Of a DNA stretch of 64,000 nucleotides, positions 10,138 through 18,538 are shown piece after piece (position 1 is the first letter of the stretch; each line of letters starts with the position of its first letter). This stretch comes from an uncultured beta proteobacterium (GTDB lineage Bacteria > Pseudomonadota > Gammaproteobacteria > Burkholderiales > Burkholderiaceae_C), in contig CAJCCO010000120.1 of assembly GCA_903960915.1 (NCBI GenBank), positions 62,001-126,000 of the forward strand, written 5' to 3'. Position numbers and translations under genes: made by a program. The notes beneath the pieces were generated by a model, which saw only the letters and a program-made list of their open reading frames with translations, did not search any database and was not told the DNA's origin.

Positions 10138-10242
10138 GTGTGCACCGATGTGTCCTTCGCGAAGCTGAGCCCGCCTCACTGTCACGCCTGGCCGGTCTGG
10201 TGGTCATTTAAAAACATTTGAGACTTGCTTGAAAGCTGAGTG

Positions 10243-10929
10243 ATGGAATTTTTATCTACTGCGTGGTGGTCCGCTTTATTGGCCATTATTTTGATTGACC
10301 TGGTGCTGGCCGGCGACAACGCCATCGTGATTGCCCTGGCGGCGCGCAATTTGCCGCCCCACCTGAAGCGAAAAGCCATTGTCTGGGGCACCATCGGCGC
10401 CATTGCGGTGCGCTCGGTGATGACCGTGGGCGTGGTCTGGCTGCTACAAATTCCGGGCTTGATGCTGGCCGGCGGCCTAGGGCTGCTGTGGGTGGCCTAC
10501 AAATTGTTGGCCGACCAGGGCGACAGTCAGCACGAGGGCCCGGTCAACAGCACTTTTTGGGGCGCCATGAAAACCATCATGGTGGCTGACGCGCTGATGG
10601 GCGTGGACAACGTGCTGGGCGTGGCCGGCGCGGCGCACGGCTCGTTTGACCTGGTGATCATTGGTCTACTGGTCAGCGTACCCATTGTGGTACTGGGCAG
10701 CTCGCTGGTGCTCAAGCTGGTGGATCGCTTTCCGATCATCATCAAGCTGGGAGCTGCCGTGCTGGCCATCACTGCGGCCAGCATGGTGCTCAGCGAACCC
10801 CTGCTCAAGCCCCTGTGGGCCAGCCCGGTGCTGGCCGATGCCTGGCTGCAAACCACGGCGCGATGGAGCGTGTATGTGCTGGCTGTGGTGGGCGTGCTGG
10901 GCGCGGGCTGGTTGCGCCAACGCCGGTAA
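10243..10929 (+). CDS. TerC family integral membrane protein (probable Mn2+ exporter)
   Basis: 228 residues with about seven transmembrane helices. The two TerC signatures are visible: IDLVLAGDNAIVIALA in the first third and ADALMGVDNVLGVAGA in the middle, with the acidic and Asn residues thought to bind metal. Its position behind a manganese riboswitch supports export of excess Mn2+. The ATG at 10243 is preferred to the GTG one codon earlier, with GAAAG about 7 bases upstream as a weak ribosome site. A second TerC protein near 34 kb is a paralogue without the riboswitch. Confidence 0.92.
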   Translation: MEFLSTAWWSALLAIILIDLVLAGDNAIVIALAARNLPPHLKRKAIVWGTIGAIAVRSVMTVGVVWLLQIPGLMLAGGLGLLWVAYKLLADQGDSQHEGPVNSTFWGAMKTIMVADALMGVDNVLGVAGAAHGSFDLVIIGLLVSVPIVVLGSSLVLKLVDRFPIIIKLGAAVLAITAASMVLSEPLLKPLWASPVLADAWLQTTARWSVYVLAVVGVLGAGWLRQRR

Positions 10930-10977
10930 ACTCAGGCGCAGAGCGGCCACCGTGGCCGCCGCCTCTGAAATGCCCGC

Positions 10978-11535
10978 TTGACTGCCTCTACCCCTTCCAA
11001 CACATCCGCCACCTCTGCTGCAACTGCCACTTCTGCAGCCCCCTTTTCCAACGAGCCGGCAGAGACTGACGCCGTGATTCAGCAGCCGCGCTTGTGGCGC
11101 GCGGACGGCTGGACGGCCCGGGTCATCAAGAATGAAGACGACGACGGCTGGGCCGTGGCGATGATCAAGGACGGCGAGCCTGAACCGGCGCTGACCGGCC
11201 CCTGGACCATGGGGCGCGACAAGAAAAACCCCAAACCGCTGGACGGCCCGGCCTTTAGCACCTTGGTCAAGACGGCCTCGGAATTTGTCCGGCGCCACGA
11301 GCAGCAGTTGCACGCCGCACTGCACCAGAGCCTGACGGTGACAGCAGGGAGCGCGCTTGTGACGGTGTCGCTGGACATCACGCCCGACGAGGAACACCCC
11401 AGCGCGGTACTGTGCGCGCACGATGCAAGCGGTGAGTTGCTGGCGCGGGTCAGCGTGTCGCCCGGCTTTGCGTTCAACCGTGCCAGCGCCAGCCAGTGGG
11501 TGGCCCAAGGCTTTCCCAAACCCCGCCAGGACTGA
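10978..11535 (+). CDS. Conserved hypothetical protein
   Basis: 185 residues from a TTG start; a GTG at 11074 gives a 153-residue version that omits a low-complexity Ala/Ser/Thr-rich N-terminus. The core begins PRLWRADGWTARVIKNEDDDGWAVAMIKDGEPEP, with a GPWTMGRDKKNPKPLD loop and later alternating strands (LVTVSLDITPDE, AVLCAHDASGELLARVSVSPGF). No signal peptide, membrane segment or known catalytic motif is seen, and I do not recognise a family. It follows terC by about 50 bp on the same strand and may be co-transcribed with it. Confidence 0.7.
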   Translation: MTASTPSNTSATSAATATSAAPFSNEPAETDAVIQQPRLWRADGWTARVIKNEDDDGWAVAMIKDGEPEPALTGPWTMGRDKKNPKPLDGPAFSTLVKTASEFVRRHEQQLHAALHQSLTVTAGSALVTVSLDITPDEEHPSAVLCAHDASGELLARVSVSPGFAFNRASASQWVAQGFPKPRQD

Positions 11536-11618
11536 ACGGGCGCCGTAGCGCCAAACACCCCACAGACAGGTTTGACGTCTGTCAACACCAAGTCCTGGGC
11601 GCCTGCTAATCTGGCGCC

Positions 11619-11972
11619 ATGAAACTACTCCTCAAATGGCTGCTCAGTGCCTGCGCTCTGCTGGGCGTGGCCTACCTGTACCCGGGTGTTGAAATCCAGA
11701 GCTTGACCAGCGCGCTGGTGGCGGCTCTGGTGATTGGTCTGTTCAACCTGGTGTTGCGGCCAGTGCTGCTGGTGTTGACGCTACCGGTAACCGTGGTCAC
11801 GCTGGGGCTGTTTCTGTTTGTCATCAACGCGCTGCTGTTCTGGGCTGCCGCAGGCGTGCTGGAGGGCTTTTATGTGCGCGGCTTTGGTGCCGCCTTGCTG
11901 GGCTCGCTGATTTACTCGGCCTTTGGCCTGCTGATTGACCTAGCGCTCGAGCGCCTGTTCTTTCAACGTTGA
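11619..11972 (+). CDS. Phage holin family/YvlD-like small membrane protein
   Basis: 117 residues with four closely spaced hydrophobic segments beginning MKLLLKWLLSACALLGVAYLYPG, then LVAALVIGLFNLVLRPVLLVLTLPVTVVTLGLFLFVINALLFW. The NLVLRPVLLVLTLPVTVVTLGLF region is typical of the YvlD / phage_holin_4_2 family. Despite the name these are usually chromosomal and not lytic. Its final 33 bp overlap the 3' end of the convergent M48 protease gene. Confidence 0.88.
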   Translation: MKLLLKWLLSACALLGVAYLYPGVEIQSLTSALVAALVIGLFNLVLRPVLLVLTLPVTVVTLGLFLFVINALLFWAAAGVLEGFYVRGFGAALLGSLIYSAFGLLIDLALERLFFQR

Positions 11973-13577
11973 CTCCAGCTGGCGCCTGCGGGTGTCGATG
12001 ATGGAGGCCTCGATGTTGTCCCCGGCCTGACGGGCGGCGCCTTGGCGCACCATTTGTTGCGCGGCTTTGTAGCGGTCCAGCGCGGCATCCAGGTTGAGTA
12101 CCGCCACCTGCGCCTCGGCCTCGGCCCGAATAGCGCGCAGGCCTTGCCCTTGCACCGCATAGGCTTGGGCCAGCAGTTGCCAGGCGCGGGCGTCACGCGC
12201 ATGGGTCTGCACCCAGCCTTGCAGGGCTTGCACCACGGCAGCCACTTGCGCCTTGGCTTGGCTTGGGGCCTCCGGGCTCACCGGCCCCTGCGGGTTGCTT
12301 TGCAGCACCGCTTGCGCCAGCAGCAACAACGTCGGGCGGTCCAGCGCCGCATCCGACAAGCTGTCCGGATTGAGCAAGCGCAGGGTGCGTGCCACATCGC
12401 CCGACAACAGCGCCTGCTCGGCGTCGAGCAAGCGCACCACGCGCGCCGCCGCTGCGTCCGCCTGCACCAACGGCGCCAAGCGCACCAGCTGTGTGCGCGC
12501 GCCAGCAAAGTCGCGCAGCCGCGTGTGTGCCAGCGCCGCGCCATACAGCACCGTGGCTTGCTTCCATTCAGGCAGCGTAGCCAGCCGGGCCCCCTCGGCC
12601 TCTTGCACCAGCCCTCGCAAGGTGTCTACGCCGGGGTTGGACAAGACCCGCGCACGCATGGACATCAGGCTGTGCGCCAGGGACGGCGCGGGCGCTGGCG
12701 CGGCGGGCAACAAAGCCAGGCGCGCCTGCATGTCGGCGATGCGCTCGGTGGTCAGAGGATGGCTGCGCAAATAGGGGTAGGCGCCAGTGTCGTTGTGGCG
12801 GGCGGCTTGTTGCAGTTTGTCGAACATGGCCACAAAGCCCTGCGCCTCAAAACCGGCCTGCGTCATCACGCCCAAGCCCAGGCGGTCGGCCTCACGCTCC
12901 ATATCGCGCGAAAAATTCAACTGGTTTTGTACCGCCACGGCCTGTCCGCCCACAATCAAGGCACTGCCCATTTGCGCATTTTTACTGGCGGCCAGCGCGC
13001 CCAGAATCATGGCGCCAACCATCCAGGGCGACTGCTGCCCCTGTTTGGACAACAGGCGCGAAATGTGGCGCTGTGTGACGTGGCTGAGCTCATGCCCCAG
13101 CACCGAGGCCAGCTCGTCGCGGCTGTTCACCACGGCCAGCAAGCCCAGGTGCAAACCCAGGTAACCACCGGGCAGGGCAAACGCGTTCACCGTGCGGTCA
13201 CGTCCGAGCAAAATTTCCCAGGCAAAGTTCTCCGACAGTTCGGTCGACAAATCACCACGGGCACGGGCTGCTGCCAACAAGGGCTGCCAGATGCCTTGCA
13301 CGTACTCGGCCAAGAGCGCGTCGTCCAGGTAGTCGGGGTCGCGGTACAACTCACGGGCAATGCGGTCACCCAGACGGCGCTCCACGCGGGTACTCATGTC
13401 GCTGCCGTCACCCAAAGCTGGAAGCTGGTTGGACTGGTTTTGCTGGGCAGTCTGCGCCTGCAGCGCCAGCGGGCTCAACAGACCAAGCCCCAAGGCCAGC
13501 ACCAGCGACCAAGCCGTGCAAGCTGAAGCGGGGCGCTTCAAAGCCGGGACGGGTAACGAGAAGAGAGGGTTGGGCAT
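11940..13577 (-). CDS. M48 family zinc metalloprotease with C-terminal TPR-like region (BepA/YfgC type)
   Basis: 545 residues. A signal peptide (SLVLALGLGLLSPLALQAQ) sends it to the periplasm. The zinc site HELSHVTQRH is followed by the third ligand region MEREADRLG. The preceding LPGGYLGLHLGLL and following RSHPLTTERIADM are typical of the YfgC/BepA and LoiP class that monitors outer-membrane protein assembly. The C-terminal 220 residues are alanine/leucine-rich helices compatible with TPRs. The ATG at 13577 was chosen because it begins the signal sequence. The 3' end overlaps the convergent holin-like gene by 33 bp. Confidence 0.93.
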   Translation of the reverse strand: MPNPLFSLPVPALKRPASACTAWSLVLALGLGLLSPLALQAQTAQQNQSNQLPALGDGSDMSTRVERRLGDRIARELYRDPDYLDDALLAEYVQGIWQPLLAAARARGDLSTELSENFAWEILLGRDRTVNAFALPGGYLGLHLGLLAVVNSRDELASVLGHELSHVTQRHISRLLSKQGQQSPWMVGAMILGALAASKNAQMGSALIVGGQAVAVQNQLNFSRDMEREADRLGLGVMTQAGFEAQGFVAMFDKLQQAARHNDTGAYPYLRSHPLTTERIADMQARLALLPAAPAPAPSLAHSLMSMRARVLSNPGVDTLRGLVQEAEGARLATLPEWKQATVLYGAALAHTRLRDFAGARTQLVRLAPLVQADAAAARVVRLLDAEQALLSGDVARTLRLLNPDSLSDAALDRPTLLLLAQAVLQSNPQGPVSPEAPSQAKAQVAAVVQALQGWVQTHARDARAWQLLAQAYAVQGQGLRAIRAEAEAQVAVLNLDAALDRYKAAQQMVRQGAARQAGDNIEASIIDTRRRQLESTLKEQALER

Positions 13578-13686
13578 AGTCGTATGATGCTTCGCGCGAA
13601 GCTTTAGTTTCGTTGTGCTGACCAGTTTGTGTTGGCCCAGGCCTGAGATTGTTTCCACTGTAACGACAACTGTAGCGAAGTTCCCC

Positions 13687-14190
13687 ATGAGCTCACTCAC
13701 CCATTTTGACGCCCAGGGCCAGGCCCACATGGTCGATGTAGCGGCCAAGGCCAGCACCCACCGCATTGGCGTGGCGGCCGGCCGCATCGACATGCTGCCC
13801 GCCACACTGGCCCTGATTGAATCGGGCACCGCCAAAAAAGGCGACGTACTGGGCATTGCCCGCATCGCCGGCATCATGGCGGCCAAAAAAACCAGCGACC
13901 TGATTCCCCTGTGCCACCCCCTGGCGTTGACCCGGGTCACGGTTGTATTTGAAACCGGGCGACATCCGGACACAAATCAAGCCCCAGGGCTAGGCTTTGT
14001 GCACTGCACCGCCAGCGTAGAAACCGTTGGCCCCACCGGCGTAGAGATGGAAGCCCTGACCGCCGTGCAAGTCGCCCTGCTCACCGTCTACGACATGTGC
14101 AAAGCCGTCGACCGCGGCATGACCATCAACGACTGCAAGCTGCTGGAGAAGCATGGTGGCAAGAGCGGGAGTTTTGTGAACGCGTTGTAA
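13687..14190 (+). CDS. moaC: Cyclic pyranopterin monophosphate synthase (molybdenum cofactor step 1)
   Basis: 167 residues. It completes conversion of 3',8-cyclo-GTP to cyclic pyranopterin monophosphate. Seen: [17 protein letters not shown] at the N-terminus, [11 protein letters not shown] with the active-site histidine, [28 protein letters not shown], and [14 protein letters not shown]. The last 40 codons are repeated, with substitutions, at 23886-24008. An integrase starts 141 bp downstream, so the C-terminal codons were probably supplied by the inserted island while keeping the gene intact. The C-terminus here ends FVNAL, the displaced copy FVAGQ. Confidence 0.97.
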   Translation: MSSLTHFDAQGQAHMVDVAAKASTHRIGVAAGRIDMLPATLALIESGTAKKGDVLGIARIAGIMAAKKTSDLIPLCHPLALTRVTVVFETGRHPDTNQAPGLGFVHCTASVETVGPTGVEMEALTAVQVALLTVYDMCKAVDRGMTINDCKLLEKHGGKSGSFVNAL

Positions 14191-14209
14191 GTGGTTGATT
14201 AATAACGAC
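14068..14209 (+). repeat. moaC 3' end/att repeat, left copy
   Basis: This stretch covers the last 40 moaC codons plus 19 bp after the stop and is repeated at 23886-24027. The segment 14074-14117 is identical to 23892-23935 (44 bp); elsewhere scattered substitutions occur. Just after the stop, TAAGTGGTTGATTAATAACGAC (14188-14209) corresponds to TAAGTCGTTGATTTATAACGAC at the right copy and to TAAGTTGTTGATTTATA at 23861. This is the arrangement expected of a site-specific integration target in a gene 3' end. The exact crossover bases cannot be fixed from one sequence. Confidence 0.85.
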
Positions 14210-14298
14210 CTTTTGGCTTAGGCAGGGTGTAGAGCCTGTTTGTACTACGTTCACAAAGCGAGCCTAAGTCAACATCAAATGCTCCCTAGAAGGGTCGC

Positions 14299-14319
14299 TT
14301 GTCCAACTCCTGTCCAACT
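14299..14319 (+). repeat. Paired TGTCCAACT repeats, island left end
   Basis: TTGTCCAACT (14299-14308) and TGTCCAACT (14311-14319) are direct repeats spaced 11 bp, about one helical turn. An equivalent pair lies near the island right end (23798-23818), and a related TGTCCCA pair precedes the second integrase (24116-24134). In both left ends the pair starts about 110 bp after the first base of the att core. They may be arm-type integrase or excisionase sites, or a promoter operator for the integrase gene that starts 13 bp on. This is inference from spacing. Confidence 0.5.
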
Positions 14320-14331
14320 GGAGCACAGGAA

Positions 14332-15315
14332 ATGGCATCTTTTCGCCAAAGAAGCAGCAAGTGGCAGGCACGCGTAAAACGCGATGGCTTCCCGGATCAA
14401 GTCAAGACGTTTGACGCAAAAGCAGACGCAGAGCGTTGGGCACGCTCGGTAGAGTCAGAAATGGACCGTGGTGCATTCAGCAGCCCTTCAACAGCCCGGA
14501 AGACCACTTTAGGCGAGTTGATTGAGAGGTACATGCTTGAGGTTCTGCCAAGGATGAAGGGGGCTAAAGAGGACTCTATTCGGCTCAAAGCCCTATGTAG
14601 GCGAGCCATCACCAAGTGCAGTGTTGCAGCCCTTACGCCATCCAAAATTGCGAATTACCGTGACGAGCGTCTTACAGAAGTTGCGCCGGGGACAGTAGTG
14701 CGTGAGCTGGCCTACCTATCTAGCATCATCAACCATGGGCGCAGAGAGTGGGGCATCCATGCAGTTAATCCAGTGGCGCTGGTGCGCAAGCCCGTCCAAC
14801 CTCACGGGCGAGATCGAATTTTGACCCCCGTTGAGCGTGAGCTGTTGATTTCAGAACTGCATCCAGCTAGGCGGCGTAGCATCTGGATGCTACCTTTGGT
14901 TGTTGTTGCGCTGGAGTCGGCAATGCGTAGAAGCGAGCTGCTCGCACTCCGTTGGGAAGACGTCAACCTTGTACGTCGAACTGCAACGCTCCACGTGACC
15001 AAGAACGGCGAGAGCCGCGTAGTACCTCTGTCATCAAGTGCAATCCAGACTTTAGAGTCTATGCCCCGGAGCATCTGCGGTACCGTATTCCCAATCACTT
15101 CATACGCGTTAGCCGCCAATTTCAAGAGGGCGGTGGAAAGAGCCCAGCTGCCAGACTTGCACTTCCACGATTTAAGGCACACAGCCATTACCCAGATGGC
15201 TAACAAACTGCCAAACCTGATTGAGCTGGCGGCAGTGTCAGGGCACAAAAGCCTGAAGATGTTGCAACGGTATTACCACCCGGACGTGGAGGACTTGGCT
15301 CGGAAACTCGGGTAG
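14332..15315 (+). CDS. Tyrosine recombinase/phage-type integrase
   Basis: 327 residues. The N-terminal arm-binding region (MASFRQRSSKWQARVKRDGFPDQVKTF...) resembles DUF4102/AP2-like integrase N-termini and a core-binding SAM-like domain follows. The catalytic residues are in place: Arg in ALESAMRRSELLALRWEDV, His-x-x-Arg in HFHDLRHTA, His in SGHKS, and Tyr in MLQRYYHP. Start chosen at the MASFR methionine shared with the second integrase copy; GGAG lies 8 bases upstream. A TTG at 14299 could extend it by 11 codons, but that part is not conserved in the second copy. It presumably catalyses integration at moaC. Confidence 0.95.
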   Translation: MASFRQRSSKWQARVKRDGFPDQVKTFDAKADAERWARSVESEMDRGAFSSPSTARKTTLGELIERYMLEVLPRMKGAKEDSIRLKALCRRAITKCSVAALTPSKIANYRDERLTEVAPGTVVRELAYLSSIINHGRREWGIHAVNPVALVRKPVQPHGRDRILTPVERELLISELHPARRRSIWMLPLVVVALESAMRRSELLALRWEDVNLVRRTATLHVTKNGESRVVPLSSSAIQTLESMPRSICGTVFPITSYALAANFKRAVERAQLPDLHFHDLRHTAITQMANKLPNLIELAAVSGHKSLKMLQRYYHPDVEDLARKLG

Positions 15316-15356
15316 TGCCTATGAACAATATTAGGTAATTGAGGTAAATTTGCTTT

Positions 15357-15959
15357 ATGCCACACACAAAGTCCGATTCTCATGCGCAATTGCGTTCCCT
15401 ACGCGATCTTCTCAAAGTGCATTCGCCTGCAATTCTGGCTACAGCAATTGAAACAAGTGGCGTGTTTACATACGACCGCTTCCACAGAGTGGTTCCAGCG
15501 GCTGTTGATTGTGAATACGAGTATTCGCAAGAGCACGCGATAGCGCTTCTCGCAGATTGGCAATCTGAATTAGACAATCCAGGCCCTATCTACTCTTGGG
15601 ATGATGAACGTTACGAGCTAATGCAGCACCCCACTGAAAAGTTTGGATGGCCGGAGGGCGAATTGCCGCCACTTGATGGGTCAGTATCTCTTGCCATCAA
15701 AACCTCACCGCCAATCAGATTTTCGCTAAGAGACACATGGATTGATACTGCCAAACAGGAAGCCAAAAATATTTTGGCGCAGAACAGAGCCATCGGTATT
15801 GAGCCCAAGCAAGATCAAGTTGCTAAGGACGTAGCGAATGCCTTGAAGGCCTTAGGCATCAAAGCCAGCAGGGGTGACATTTCTTGGCAGAACATAAAGC
15901 GTGAAGCGTTAGCCGGTGATTTTTGGCGAAGAACCCGCCCTACTCCCAAAATCATTTGA
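15357..15959 (+). CDS. Island protein of unknown function
   Basis: 200 residues, starting 41 bp after the integrase on the same strand. Acidic and soluble, without signal or membrane segments. The central part is rich in aromatic and acidic residues (NPGPIYSWDDERYELM, EKFGWPEGELPP). The C-terminal 70 residues look helical and basic (WIDTAKQEAKNILAQNRAIG, ending RRTRPTPKII), as in a DNA-binding tail. I do not recognise the family. Its position between integrase and replication genes would suit an accessory replication or excision factor, but nothing in the sequence proves that. Confidence 0.65.
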   Translation: MPHTKSDSHAQLRSLRDLLKVHSPAILATAIETSGVFTYDRFHRVVPAAVDCEYEYSQEHAIALLADWQSELDNPGPIYSWDDERYELMQHPTEKFGWPEGELPPLDGSVSLAIKTSPPIRFSLRDTWIDTAKQEAKNILAQNRAIGIEPKQDQVAKDVANALKALGIKASRGDISWQNIKREALAGDFWRRTRPTPKII

Positions 15960-16107
15960 ATGGGAAGATGGATTCCCTGCGAAATGGACCCCAGCTCAAA
16001 ATAGTCAATTAAATCAACGAGTTGGAATCGACAGATAAGTTTCCATTTTGGCGTTCCAGTTGGACATTTAAGTTCTAGCCGCATGGCGGTACCAACCAGG
16101 ACTTAAC

Positions 16108-16353
16108 ATGGAAAAACTCATCGATAACGCATTAGAAGCTCTGCGCTTAGCCCAACCGGCTTCCGGCTTTAGGCCAGAAACACCTGAAGAATGGCGAAAA
16201 CTTCACGAGGCCCTTGAAAAACTTGGCTACGTAATTTTTCGCAAAACTGGACTCAAGCACCAAGACGCCAAAAATCTTGCCAGAAAAACGTATGGAGGGC
16301 CAGGTGGCTTGATGATCCTGCACCTTTTTTTTCGGGAGAGTAAGCATGATTGA
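16108..16353 (+). CDS. Small island protein, unknown
   Basis: 81 residues with a short helical N-terminal part (MEKLIDNALEALRLA) and a basic C-terminal part containing HQDAKNLARKTYGGPGG. Its stop lies inside the first codons of the downstream primase (8 bp overlap), which argues that it is real and translationally coupled to it. No known domain. A small accessory DNA-binding or replication-control protein is possible. Confidence 0.55.
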   Translation: MEKLIDNALEALRLAQPASGFRPETPEEWRKLHEALEKLGYVIFRKTGLKHQDAKNLARKTYGGPGGLMILHLFFRESKHD

Positions 16354-17020
16354 TACTCAGCCGGAAATCAAAAAGCTCTGGCAGATCGTTGCCACGGACA
16401 ACACCAGCATCATTGAGCTGCGGGCCTTATGGCCTGCTGGCATCAAACCCGCGAGAGCACCAGTAACACGGCATTTTTCGGCGAAGGACTACGAGTCGGT
16501 TGAGGCTTGCAGGTCTGCCTTCGAAGTCGAAGCACTGCGGCTGAACTCGTTGGGCTACAACATTTATATCGTGATGAACCCGATCAGTGATTCCTTCCAA
16601 GGCCAGTCAGTAGGGGACGCCGATATCAGCTGCCGACGCCTGTTGCTCATCGACATTGACCGTGTCGACAAAAAGTTAGCTCCAGCAACTGACGATGAGA
16701 TTGAGGCAGCAAGGCAAGTTGCCGACGCTATCCAAGAGTTCATGGGAAACCGTGGCTGCTCAGACCCGATCAGGGTAATGAGCGGGAACGGTCATCACCT
16801 GTATTACAAGCTCACCGACATGCCAAACGACGACGAATCAAAGCGCAGTATTCAGCAACTCCTGGTGAACTTGGCGGAACGCTTCAACACCGATGCTGTC
16901 AAGGTGGACACGGTTGTCTTCAATGCCTCGCGCATTACGAAGGTGCCCGGAACAATTGCCCGCAAGGGCTCTGAATCCGAAGGTCGCCCCTACAGAATGG
17001 CGGTGCTCCATGAAGAATGA
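16346..17020 (+). CDS. Archaeo-eukaryotic primase (AEP)-like protein
   Basis: 224 residues. Two AEP superfamily hallmarks are seen: a hydrophobic strand with paired acidic residues (LLLIDIDRV, Asp103 and Asp105) and about 45 residues later the SGNGHHLYYKL motif (s-x-G-x-H/H). A third region, VVFNASRITKVPGT, is also typical of primase-polymerase domains in plasmid and satellite RepA/D5-type proteins. Length matches a bare AEP domain, with PriCT and helicase carried on the next gene. The next gene begins inside its last codons, so primase and helicase are made together. Likely role: priming replication of the excised island. Confidence 0.82.
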   Translation: MIDTQPEIKKLWQIVATDNTSIIELRALWPAGIKPARAPVTRHFSAKDYESVEACRSAFEVEALRLNSLGYNIYIVMNPISDSFQGQSVGDADISCRRLLLIDIDRVDKKLAPATDDEIEAARQVADAIQEFMGNRGCSDPIRVMSGNGHHLYYKLTDMPNDDESKRSIQQLLVNLAERFNTDAVKVDTVVFNASRITKVPGTIARKGSESEGRPYRMAVLHEE

Positions 17021-18521
17021 CATCACCCCAGAAATGCTGGCGCTCATGAATGAGGAGCTTAGGCCAGCCCAACCAAAACGACCAGTGGCTCCAGCAGGCC
17101 GAGCGCAGCCAAGCGAGCTCTTGCAGAACCTCATGGGGAATATGCCTAGCGAAACACCTGCTGAAGTTGCCAAGCTGAAAAGTGCGCTGGAAGTGCTGTC
17201 TTCAGATGTAGGGCGCGGGGTTGGGTCTTTTTATGATGGTGCCGGGCAACCGGTGCCTGACTACTGGCAGGCGACTCTATGGGCAATTGCTGGCTTGGGA
17301 TGGTCTTGCGGCAAGGACATCGCACGGGACTGGTCCAAGGAGTGCCATAACCGATATGACGATGCAGGGTTCGAGAAAGCGTGGCGGGACTATAAACCCG
17401 GCCATCCCAACCCCGTAGGCATCGGCTCCCTCTACAAGCGGGCAATGCAAGCCGGCTGGCACAGTCAAGCGACACCCGAACAGGCTGTGCCCAATGCATC
17501 ACGGTATCAATTGCTTGGTAGTACTCACATGCAAGCGTTACCGCCATTGATTTGGCGGGTGAAGGGCGTTCTCCCTGCAGAGGGTCTTGCTGCATTGTTT
17601 GGTCCAAGTGCATCCGGCAAGTCTTTCTTGGCACTCGACATGGCTGCGGCAATTGCACTGGGTAGCTTGTGGTTCGGATGCCGGACGCACCCCACAACCG
17701 TTGTCTATGTAGCGCTTGAAGGCGAAGGTGGTTTCAAAAATCGTGTCACGGCATGGGAGAGGGAGAAGGCAGCGCCGATACCACCCGCCTTGAACTTTGT
17801 GTTGCAGCCATTCAAGATCACCGAACAACAAGACATAGTTGATCTAGCCTCAGTCGTACCCAAGGGTTCGGTCATCTTCATTGATACGCTTAACCGATCT
17901 GCTCCGATGGCTGATGAAAACTCAAGTAAAGACATGGGGGAGATTCTGGAAGGCGCCAAGCGATTGCAACTCGCCATTTGCGGTCTAGTTGTTCTGGTTC
18001 ACCATACCGGCAAAGACACGACCAAAGGAATGAGGGGGCACAGTTCGCTGTTTGCGGCCCTTGATGGTGCCATTCAAGTTGAGCGCAGCGTGGTAGGACG
18101 AGCCTGGGGTGTTGCCAAAGCAAAAGATGGTGAAGACGGGGGCAAGTTCCCTTTCAAACTCAAGCTCCATGTTCTTGGCAAGGATGCGGACGGAGACGAG
18201 ATCACAAGCTGTACCGTTGAGCGGGACCATGGCCTGCTGTTTCAACCGGCGGAGCCTAAAGGCCCTGCTCAGAAAGAGGCGCTACGCGTCATACGTTCGG
18301 CAGTCAACGCATCTGCAGACACTGGACTTGCAGGGGCTTCGTCATCAACTAAGTGCCTGCGCTTAGAAGTCGCTGTGACGGTGGTGATCCAAACCTTGAC
18401 CACCATAAAAGCGAACAAGCGAAGCAACCGGGCTCGCAAGCTCATACAAGACCTACTGACTGGTGAGCATCTGTTGTCGGGACTTGAAGGCGATGACGGG
18501 TGGGTCTGGTTGCCGTCTTGA
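17010..18521 (+). CDS. PriCT domain plus RepA-like hexameric helicase/AAA ATPase
   Basis: 503 residues. Residues about 55-150 match a primase C-terminal (PriCT-2-like) domain: PDYWQATLWAIAGLGWSCG, then ARDWSKECHNRYDDAGFEKAW and GIGSLYKRAMQAGW. A RecA-fold ATPase of RepA/AAA_25 type follows, with Walker A GPSASGKS near residue 198, VYVALEGEGG, Walker B VIFIDTL near residue 290, and a sensor-like LVVLVHHTGKDTTKGMRGHSS. The C-terminal region is basic. Together with the overlapping AEP gene it forms a two-protein primase-helicase. This start gives an 11-bp overlap with the primase gene. Confidence 0.88.
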   Translation: MKNDITPEMLALMNEELRPAQPKRPVAPAGRAQPSELLQNLMGNMPSETPAEVAKLKSALEVLSSDVGRGVGSFYDGAGQPVPDYWQATLWAIAGLGWSCGKDIARDWSKECHNRYDDAGFEKAWRDYKPGHPNPVGIGSLYKRAMQAGWHSQATPEQAVPNASRYQLLGSTHMQALPPLIWRVKGVLPAEGLAALFGPSASGKSFLALDMAAAIALGSLWFGCRTHPTTVVYVALEGEGGFKNRVTAWEREKAAPIPPALNFVLQPFKITEQQDIVDLASVVPKGSVIFIDTLNRSAPMADENSSKDMGEILEGAKRLQLAICGLVVLVHHTGKDTTKGMRGHSSLFAALDGAIQVERSVVGRAWGVAKAKDGEDGGKFPFKLKLHVLGKDADGDEITSCTVERDHGLLFQPAEPKGPAQKEALRVIRSAVNASADTGLAGASSSTKCLRLEVAVTVVIQTLTTIKANKRSNRARKLIQDLLTGEHLLSGLEGDDGWVWLPS

Positions 18522-18538
18522 TGTGTCAAGTTAAGTAG

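Noticed and set aside
11619..11972. Prophage holin
   Set aside because: Family name only; YvlD-type genes are chromosomal and no phage genes are near.
12042..13526. 494-codon + strand frame
   Set aside because: Antisense to the M48 protease, which has signal peptide and HELSH zinc site.
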